Positions 55,703-64,000 of a stretch of 64,000 nucleotides of DNA are shown piece after piece (position 1 is the stretch's first letter; the number at the start of each line of letters is the position of its first letter). The notes beneath the pieces are model-generated. The model did no database searches and was not told where the DNA came from. It saw only the letters and a list, made by a program, of their open reading frames with translations. The stretch lies in the NCBI GenBank assembly GCA_020747065.1, contig JAGMVK010000024.1:248001-312000 (forward strand), written 5' to 3'. The translations under genes and the position numbers were made by a program. Origin of the DNA: Cadophora sp. MPI-SDFR-AT-0126. Its lineage: Eukaryota > Ascomycota > Leotiomycetes > Helotiales > Ploettnerulaceae.

Positions 55703-56144
55703 ACTAAAACCCTACCAGGGCTATTCCCCCCCATTCTACCTCTACCGGCATAATATGGTCATTGCCAGGCTTCTTCGGTAATTCACCCGGCCTTCCTAAA
55801 GCATCTTCGCTCAAGTATTTCAGGACCTATGCTAGCATTTTACATCTCTTTTTGGCAGGCAAATTCGCTTTCAAGTATCGGCGAGATGAAAATCGGCAAG
55901 AAAATTGAATTTGGAGGTAACGAATTAACAATAAACCAATTTGAGACGAGGATGACTGCTCTGATTTTAGCTTCAAACTCTTTAGAGCTACGAGGGGCTC
56001 CTGAGCAAGCCAATCCTCTATCAATCTTGGATCAGGTAATCGCCTCGGTAAGTAGATTGCGCATAATCGCTAACCACAGAAGCCTCACTCCATTTCAGAC
56101 AAAATCAAAAACGCCATTCAAAAATGCACAACGAAGCCCATAAT

Positions 56145-56603
56145 ATGGTGGCCATTAGCCGCTCCACGCGACCCTCTAGACTCTGGTCAACGACCATCTG
56201 GAGTGCCTAGCTGGTCGTCTTCGGCCTCCACTATTGCTCTTCCCACGACAACGAACTTGAAGTCTCCCAAGCAGCCTCATCTCAGCGCTCTCTTCGACGG
56301 TATCCTCCAGAGGCACTCAACAGCTTCGCCAAAACCAATAGCTTGCAGGTAAGCATAGCGACAAAGAGGGTTTACTGGTATGTGAATTCAAAGAGGACAA
56401 AAGTGCAGGAGATTTGTGTGGAAGGACCTTCTGGAGCCAAGAACGGGCGGCAGTTTCTCCAGGAACTCAAAACAGGTTACAGAAAACTGCGTGGTTTCCG
56501 CTGGTGGTTCTCACTCACGGACTGTAACGTTGAAGTGACGGAAGTGCTGGAAATAGGGGTACTCAGGTTTAGCCGGAATATTACCGGACGAAAGCCGGAC
56601 TAG
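56145..56603 (+). pseudogene. Fungal hypothetical protein fragment with in-frame TAG
   Basis: An ATG at 56145 opens a frame to 56603 interrupted only by TAG at 56208-56210. After it comes a possible membrane piece (LVVFGLHYC) and a C-terminal domain: RVYWYVNSKRTKVQEICVEG, then FLQELKTGYRKLRGFRWWFS. The pattern of a charged beta segment, an FLxELxxxYxxxRG helix and a WFS strand is common at the C-terminus of uncharacterised fungal proteins. Upstream exons may exist from 55,829, where a GTAAGT donor and TTTCAG acceptor are seen. The nonsense codon and nearness of the AT-rich block favour a decayed gene. Confidence 0.45.
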
Positions 56604-56639
56604 ATTCGTGTATATATAGGACCGCTCCCCCTGTGAGGA

Positions 56640-59600
56640 CTCCTTACTTTCTTATTTTCTTTATACTAGACCTATAATATTACTATTTGCCTACCCTCTT
56701 GCTTTTATACTTAATACTGCACTTAGTAATATTACGTTATTATATTAAATAAGAAGATTACTTTCGCTGGGGATAGCTTATATAATATCCTATTACTTAA
56801 AAGGTATAGTCGATTAATTCTTATTTGAATTACCCTTAACTATTATTCTTAAAGAGTTAGGATTCTAGAGATCTCTTAAACGAATTAATAAATTAGGGTT
56901 TAGTTCTGCTTATTATAAATTAGTATAATTAGAGTAGAGTAGTTTTTATTAATAGAGACTCTAAATAACTCCCTTTATATAGAGGCTGCTATAGATAAAT
57001 TTAAGGTATTATAATTACTACTACTAGAACTCTTAAGTTTATAAAATTCCCTTAAATTACCTTTATTTTCCTTTAGAATATAATTACGTAACTCTTATTA
57101 CTTATAGAATTACGGTATATAAAAACTACCCTAATACTAATATCCCTTATTAGGAAATTACGAAGTATTCCCTTAATACTCTTAGAACCTCTATTTTAAG
57201 CCGCACTTGAATTACGCTTGAATCTTCTCCTATTCCTATTATAGATACTACTAATATAGTAGGTCTATTTAGTAAAGCTATTAATAATATTCTTAATTCT
57301 TTAATTCCAGTTAGAAGCTTTTCTAGTTATAGGACCTAAGGTAATAAAAGTAAAGATTATATTAACTAAGATAAAAAAGACTTTAGTGATCTAGATATAT
57401 TAAAAGAAATTATCTAATCTATAGAGAATTGAAATCGGGCTTAAAAGGCTTTCTTAACTTATATCGAATAATTACTAATTTTCGCTTAAGCTATACTAGT
57501 AGTACCTCCTACTAATCCTACCTTAATTCCCCTTAGAACCTTACTACCGATTATTCAATTAATAGAAAGAAACAAATTAATAAGTTAGAGTAGATATACC
57601 CTATTTAAGCTAGAAAATACCCCCCTTACTATATTTAGGGCGGAATTAGATACTCCTTAAGGACCTAAGGTATAGCTTATAAAAAAGATCTCTTCCTTAA
57701 ATAATAAAACTAACTTAATATTTAAGTAATAGAAAGCTTTAGTTAAAGATCGATTAGAGGTTAATATAAGTCTTTACTTAAATACTTAAGTATAGCGAGC
57801 TTTAGTATAGGAATTAATTACTAGCTTAGCTTACTCTTACTTAAAGCCTTAATACTTATTTGAAACTAATATATTCCAGATAGCCTAGGAAATAATTTCT
57901 TTATTACAGACCTATTTTCTTACTAGAAATAAAGCCTATAAAGCTTGTATTAAGTTCTTTAATATAAGTATATAAGAGCTAGACTACGTATGTAAAACCT
58001 TTACTTAATTTTATACGAGATTTCAGAATACTATAATCTAAGGAAATATAGCTTATATAAAATAGTTCTTCTTTATATAGCTTAAAATTACCCTCTAGTT
58101 TCATACTATTACTATATTAATTAAGAGCTTATAGTAAGATAACTATATAGCGATAATAATCTATTTTATTTTAATTAACGCTAATAAGCAGTAGAATACA
58201 TAACTTAACTTATTTCTTACTAGCTTTTATAAATCAGACTCTTCTTAAAGGATAACTAAGTTAGGCCCCTTTCAAAAGACTTCCGGACTATCTATTTCTT
58301 AACTAGTACTTAAACTTACTTCTTTTCCTAACGCTTCCTTCTACTACTACTTAATACTATAGACTATAACTCCTACTTTACTACGTTAGGAGGGCACGCA
58401 GAAACCTTAGGAAGGTTCTAGTAATCTATAGGTAAAGTATTATAAGTGCAGAAAGTTTAGATACTATAAGTTAGACTATTTTGAATTAGTTAAGGTTTAG
58501 GTTCTTAATAAAAAGGAAGTTAATAATAATACTAAAGAAATAGTAGAGAGTAAGAAAGATTAAATAGAGGAAAATAAAGAGGCCTAAGGAAAGATTCCTT
58601 CTTAGGCCTATATAAATATAATCTATTAAAGCTCGATTTGAATTCTCTAATAGGAGAAAAGTAGTTTGTAATTAATTATATACTTAGTATAAATAGATTA
58701 GGAGTTATATTCTCTGTATTAATAGATACTAAAGTAAATAATTATTTCTTTATAAATTAGATTATATCTATACGCCTTTTAAAAGCGTTAGGAGTAAAGA
58801 TTTAGTCCCTCTTATATACTATACTAATTTATAGTTTTTAAAACTTTATTTAAAGCTATGCTATTTACTATATACTTCTATACTTAATAATTAATAGTTA
58901 ATACGTATATAACTGTTTTTTTGTAATCCTTAACCTAGGGAAGTAGGATATAATAATAAGTATTAAATAAATATGTTAATTCTATCTTAAGTTATAGATA
59001 GACTAGAATCAATTTTTATAGCTATTTGATTACCCGCTTATTAAATAATAGTCTTAAGAGCTAGTCTTGCCTTTTCTACGCATGTAGCTTTCTCTATAAT
59101 AAGATTACTAGAGCGACGTAAATCGCAGAGATCTAGTAATCTAAAAGGACAAGATGCGACGAAAATATCTCCTTTTTATAGTTTAAATACTAAAAGAATA
59201 TCTCTGAATTACTCTTAAACTAACTCTGATATTATTCCCTGCAAGTGAAGGACCTTTATAAGCCCGGAAACTAAAATATAAACTATTAAGGATACTACCT
59301 ATATCTATATTTATTTGCAAGATTAGTATAAACGCCTTTTATTTTAATATAAAATATAAAGATACTAAGTTCTTTTAAACTAGTATCTATAAGATAAACT
59401 ATATTTTATAAGAATAGTATAAACCGGAAGATCTTAATACTATTCGATTCCTATCTAAAAGGCTTTTAAAATAGTACTAATATCTAAAGTTAGTATTTTT
59501 TAAGAAAAATATAAATACTCTTCTACTTTATTAATATTATAATTATAAGATTTATCTTAAAGGGCTATTACCTAATACCTACTCTTCTCTTTATTATTAA

Positions 59601-62600
59601 TTAATAGAGGAGCTTAAAGTAATAAAGGAGTACTTTCTAGAGAATCTAGATAAGGGTTTTATTAAGTTAAGTTAGAGTCTATTTATATTATCTGTACTCT
59701 TTATTAAAAAGCCTAATAGAGGCCTACGATTCTGTATTAATTATCGTAAGTTAAATACCCTTATATAAAAAGACGCTTATCTAATCCCTTGAATTAATAA
59801 GCTCCTTACTAGAGTATTAAATATAAAGATATTTATAAAATTAGATATTTAGGCTGCCTTTAATTATATTTATATAGATCTAGCCTTTAAGAAGTATACT
59901 ATGTTTTAAACTAGATATAAATTATATAAGTATAAAGTATTATTATTTAGCTTTTATAATAGACCTAGTATATACTAATATTATATAAATAATGTACTTC
60001 TTAACTACTTAGATAACTTTTATATAGCTTACCTAAATAATATCCTAATCTACTCCAAATCTATAAAAAAATACTAAGCTTATATAAGATCTGTACTAAA
60101 GCGTTTAATAGAAGCCGGATTATAAGCTAATATTAAGAAATACGAATTTCATATTATCTGCACTAAGTACCTAGGCTATATAATAACTGCTGAGAGTATT
60201 AAGGCAGATCTAGAGAAAGTTGAACTACTATATAACTAGAAGTATCCTAAGATTATAATAGCTATTAAATTATACCTAGGTTTCTGTAGTTTTTATAAAT
60301 AATTTATACGTAACTTTAGGCTTATTACTAAACCTCTATCTGCGCTTACTTAACTTATAGTAGCCTGAAATTAGATAAAAGAGTATTATATTATGTTTAA
60401 AGAGTTCTAAAAGTAGTTATTATTAATTTAATAGATTTACTATTTCTAGCTGGAATTATTTACTAAGCTAGAAACAGATGCTTCTAATAGGGTAATTACT
60501 AGAGTAATATTATAATAGTATAATAATAAATAATAGTACCTATTTAGTTTCTATTTGTATATACTTAATAGTTACGAACTAAATTAGGAAATCTATAATA
60601 AAGAATTATACGCTATTATAAAAGGCTTTTATAAGTAGTACTTAGAGTTAATATCCTTTCGGAATAGAATCGAGGTATATTTAAATTACTACTTCCTAAA
60701 GTATTTTATAACTACTAAAGTACTTATAGCTAAGTAAGCTTATTAAATAGAATTTCTCTCTAACTTTAACTTCTAAATTATATATACTTTTAGTAAAGAT
60801 AATTAGAGAGCTAATATCTTAAGCTATTAGGAATAGGATTTAGAAGTATAGAAATAGGTCTAGAAAGATAGTTAGAGCTGAACTCTATTAGTACTAGGAA
60901 AACTTGATCTTTATATTAATTCTAAGCTAGTAGAATAATTTATTTTCTCTATAATTATAATATTTCTTTTACTATTAACTACTATTAAGGTAAAAGCTCC
61001 TCTAAATACTTCCTTAGATTCTCTTAATTTTATTAAAAAGCTTTATTAGGATAATTATACTATCTTTACTAATATGTAAAAATCCTTACCTAAAGATTAC
61101 TTAATTAAGGATAGATTCCTACTCTTTAAAGATTAATTCTACGTGTAATATAATACTCTACTTTATATTAGATTAATTAAAAAAGTACACGATTAGCTAT
61201 CTATCGCTTATTCTAGTGGATTAAAGATATATTAATTCCTAGCTTTGAAGTACTACTAGGTCGGAATAAGTTTAGACTATAATTAGTACGTAAGGAATTA
61301 CCGAGTCTATTAATTCTCGTACTCTAAGTATTCTAAATAATAAAGTCTTCTCTACCTACTACTAATTCTAAGTTATTTTATATAGTATTTATATATAGAT
61401 TATAAGAATTTTCTAAAGAATAAGTATAATTATAATAGAATCCTAGTATTTATTAATTACTTAGGAAAGGATTCTATAATAATTCCCTATTACTAAGATA
61501 TTAACGTATATAGTACTACTAAACTCTTTATCTAGTAGATCTACTAATTTAAATATACTTTAGAATTAATTATATTAGATTAAGGGCTATAGTTTATCTT
61601 ATTATTTTAGAAAGAGTTCTACTAAATTATTAGCGTCTAAGTTAAGCTTTTTATAATATATTATAAGGAGACTAATAGCTAGATAGAGATTATAAACAAG
61701 TATATTAACTAGAGATTACAGCTATTTATTAACTTCTACTAGAATAACTAAAGTAAACTAATTCTATTAATAGATTAAGCTTAGATAACCCTTTCTTATA
61801 CCTCTATTAGTATAGCCCTATACTAGCTTAAATTCGAATCAGATCTAAAGAATAGTTAGGATTAAAACTCTTCTAAAGCTACTACTCCTTTAGAAAGGCT
61901 TAACTACTATAATACTAAAGCAGTAATAGAATATATAAAAAAGGCGTGGGAATTAGCTAAATTAAATATATAAGCTATATAGGATCGTATAGTAAAGGCT
62001 ATAAACTAGTATTATAGACCTATCGATTTCTAAGTAAGTAATAAAGTATACTTATTTATTAAGAACCTTAAGAGTTACTAATTAAGCTATAAGCTCGGTA
62101 ATTAATAGGAAAGGCTATTCGAAATCTTATATTAAGTAGGGAACTCTTACTAGCTCTAGTTACTTATAGGATTAAATATTTATAATATATTTATTCTTAA
62201 GCTATTATTCCGGGACCTAAATAATTCTTTACCTAGTTAGGAATAGCTTCGAAACCCTCCTAAGATAATTAAGGATTAAGAAGAATAGAAAGTATAAGAA
62301 GTTCTTATATTATAATTATATCGTAATACCTTAAAATATTAAATTAGTTAGGTAAGCTATAATCCTGATACTATATAGTATAATGTATTTAACTTAATAA
62401 GGTTACCTTATAAGTTAAGAGATTTTCACTAAGTTAATCCTTTTATTCTAGGACTACTCTAAAACCTACTTAAATAGTTAGTTATATAAGAAAATAAAGA
62501 AAATAACTATAATTACTTAAAAGATAATAGACTAATTAGTAAGATAGTAAAATAAGGTTTAATTTAGACTATCTAAATACTCTTTGATTTAAAGTACTAA

Positions 62601-62700
62601 TATTATAATCTTATAATTATACTCTAGCTAGAATATCTTACTAGTTTTACTATAAGGAACTATTCTTATATAAGAAGTTTAATTAAAGGTATAATTACGA
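56640..62700 (+). mobile_element. RIP-degraded Ty3/gypsy chromovirus
   Basis: The plus strand, read through numerous stops, shows the pol order of a chromovirus: a Gag zinc-knuckle relic near 58,440 (Cys positions largely changed), a protease LID-T segment near 58,715, reverse transcriptase 59,590-60,060 (KGFI, VLFIKKPNRGLRFCINYRKL, then AYLNN where YLDD is expected), RNase H about 60,420-60,680, integrase 61,380-61,800, and a C-terminal chromodomain-like segment 62,275-62,400 ending KLRDF-x-QVNP. Asp-to-Asn and Gln/Trp-to-stop changes fit RIP. Exact LTR borders were not resolved; the left end is near 56,640 where GC drops. It is not functional. Confidence 0.85.
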
Positions 62701-64000
62701 AAAACTAACGATAAAGCTAATCTGAAATAGGGTCTATTCTCTCCCTATTTCAAGTTATTTAGAATCTCCTCTTCCTCCCTCGCGCTATTAGGGCGTTTAC
62801 TACTTCGAGTTACTTAGAAATAGGCTAGTAACTCTCTCTCCTTTTTCTTCTCCTTCTTTACTCTCTTACGCTTAATACTACTATAATGAATAGTCTTAGC
62901 TACCTTAGTAGTACTAATAGTAATCTCCTCTTGAATTTAGCCTAAAGCTAAAATTAGACTTTATTTATATATTAATTAAAGGTTATTTTAATCTTATTTA
63001 AGGAAAAACAAGTATATCTAGAACTATATTTCTATCTTAAATTAAGGGATTTATAAGTAAAATATATAGTAAAAGTAAAAAGATAAAAAGAAAAGAGAAT
63101 AACTTATAGCTTATTATATAGCTAGATCTGTAATAGCCTAGTAAAGAGCACGAGTTTCCTCTAATAATTCTAACTATAACTTACCCTATGTTTTAGAGGT
63201 ATTAGCGGTAGTAATACGTAATCCGGTATTAATCTCTTAAGAGGTAGAAATAATACTCTTATTATCTTTAGTAGTAATAGTAAGAGAGAGCTTATAATAT
63301 TTCTTAGCTATATAATACGGAATCTAGTACAGAAATCAGTGTTTTAGCTTATCTAAATTATAATTAGACTATATTTATAATAATTAGGATTTAGGAAAAG
63401 GAAATAGAGAGTACTTATAAGATTATACTTTTCTACTTACTTCTTATAGTATATATACTTCTTACTTTTAGTACTATTAAACTTATAAATATAATCTAGT
63501 TCTAGAGTAAGTAAGTAAATATATTAGATATAATACTTATAGTAAGCGGACTTAAGAGCGTTAATAGGGGTTAAAGTAGGCACTATTTATATTAATATAC
63601 TAAATTAATTCTAAATTACTACTAAACTATAAGAAATTCAGAACTTAACTTATTCTTGAATTACTTATTTTATTTAATATAGACTATTAAAATATATTAG
63701 TAATATATATAGATTAATAAATCTCTATATATAAGGTCCACTTATAAAGCTTAAAGTTATAATTATTTAAAGAAGAAAGTCAGAATTCTGAAGATCTGCG
63801 CTATTAAGTACTATAATACGTATAATAGTAAGTAATTATAGCCTTACTAGACCTAATTTAAACGCCTTTCGAATAGCTTTATAATTAAGTTATTACCTTA
63901 CTTATTACTATTATTATTATTAACTAATACTACTAAATTAATACTTCCTCTAAAATCTCCTTACTAAAGTTATATATTTCTATTATTTTATATAATAATA
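62701..64000. other. AT-rich degraded DNA to the window edge
   Basis: No open frame or recognisable domain. A CT-rich patch at 62,765-62,870 may belong to the 3' LTR of the preceding element. Beyond it the DNA has the same low-complexity, TpA-rich character and probably holds another repeat that continues past the window. Confidence 0.5.

Noticed and set aside
1..64000. CRISPR arrays, rRNA or tRNA genes, bacterial operons
   Set aside because: Looked for regular spacer-repeat arrays and RNA gene hallmarks and saw none; the only bacterial-type feature is the toxin-like gene.

Overview
The window is nuclear DNA of a filamentous ascomycete (Pezizomycotina). Genes are interrupted by short introns (about 46-112 nt) with GTRNGN donors, CTRAY-like branch sites and YAG acceptors. 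Gene families are typically fungal (HET domain, CYP52-like P450, PAQR/Izh, CorA-like, mitofusin). Moderate-GC gene blocks alternate with very AT-rich blocks that hold transposon relics full of C-to-T and G-to-A changes, the signature of repeat-induced point mutation (RIP).

Layout. 1-6,944: 3' part of a very large intronless gene for a Tc/SpvB-Rhs (YD-repeat) polymorphic toxin-like protein, a bacterial-type architecture cut by the left edge. 6,945-8,900: gene-poor, repeat-bearing flank. 8,937-15,160: a coiled-coil gene with an in-frame stop, a small gene (10,542-11,210) whose paralogue lies at 22,804-23,819, a seven-exon PAQR receptor gene with a 13-nt microexon, a foldback repeat and an F-box-like gene. 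15,422-17,231: a CYP52-like P450 broken by three stops. 17,956-21,568: a TIR-bounded AT-rich mobile element containing a Tc1/mariner transposase relic, ending 32 bp before a gene for a homeodomain-like protein. 21,601-29,304: that gene, the paralogue, a small acidic gene, two diverged tandem-repeat tracts and another small multi-exon gene. 29,645-36,613: an unusual kinase-like gene and a full-length Fzo1-type mitofusin. 36,700-46,100: an inverted pair of dispersed repeats, a protein with two chromodomains, a broken trypsin-like peptidase gene and a coiled-coil gene. 46,932-56,603: a HET-domain pseudogene, a CorA-like transporter, a medium-chain reductase between direct repeats, a frameshifted membrane protein and a broken gene fragment. 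56,640-64,000: a RIP-degraded Ty3/gypsy chromovirus and further AT-rich relics.

These genes do not form one pathway. The region reads as an accessory, repeat-rich zone with housekeeping genes (fzo1, possibly the kinase) embedded in it. Recurrent damage by TAG/TAA stops where Gln or Trp is expected suggests RIP or similar mutation reaching genes beside transposons. The most notable feature is the bacterial-style Tc/Rhs toxin-like gene, which has no recognisable immunity partner beside it. Exon models were built by hand from splice signals and reading-frame continuity and have not been tested against transcripts.
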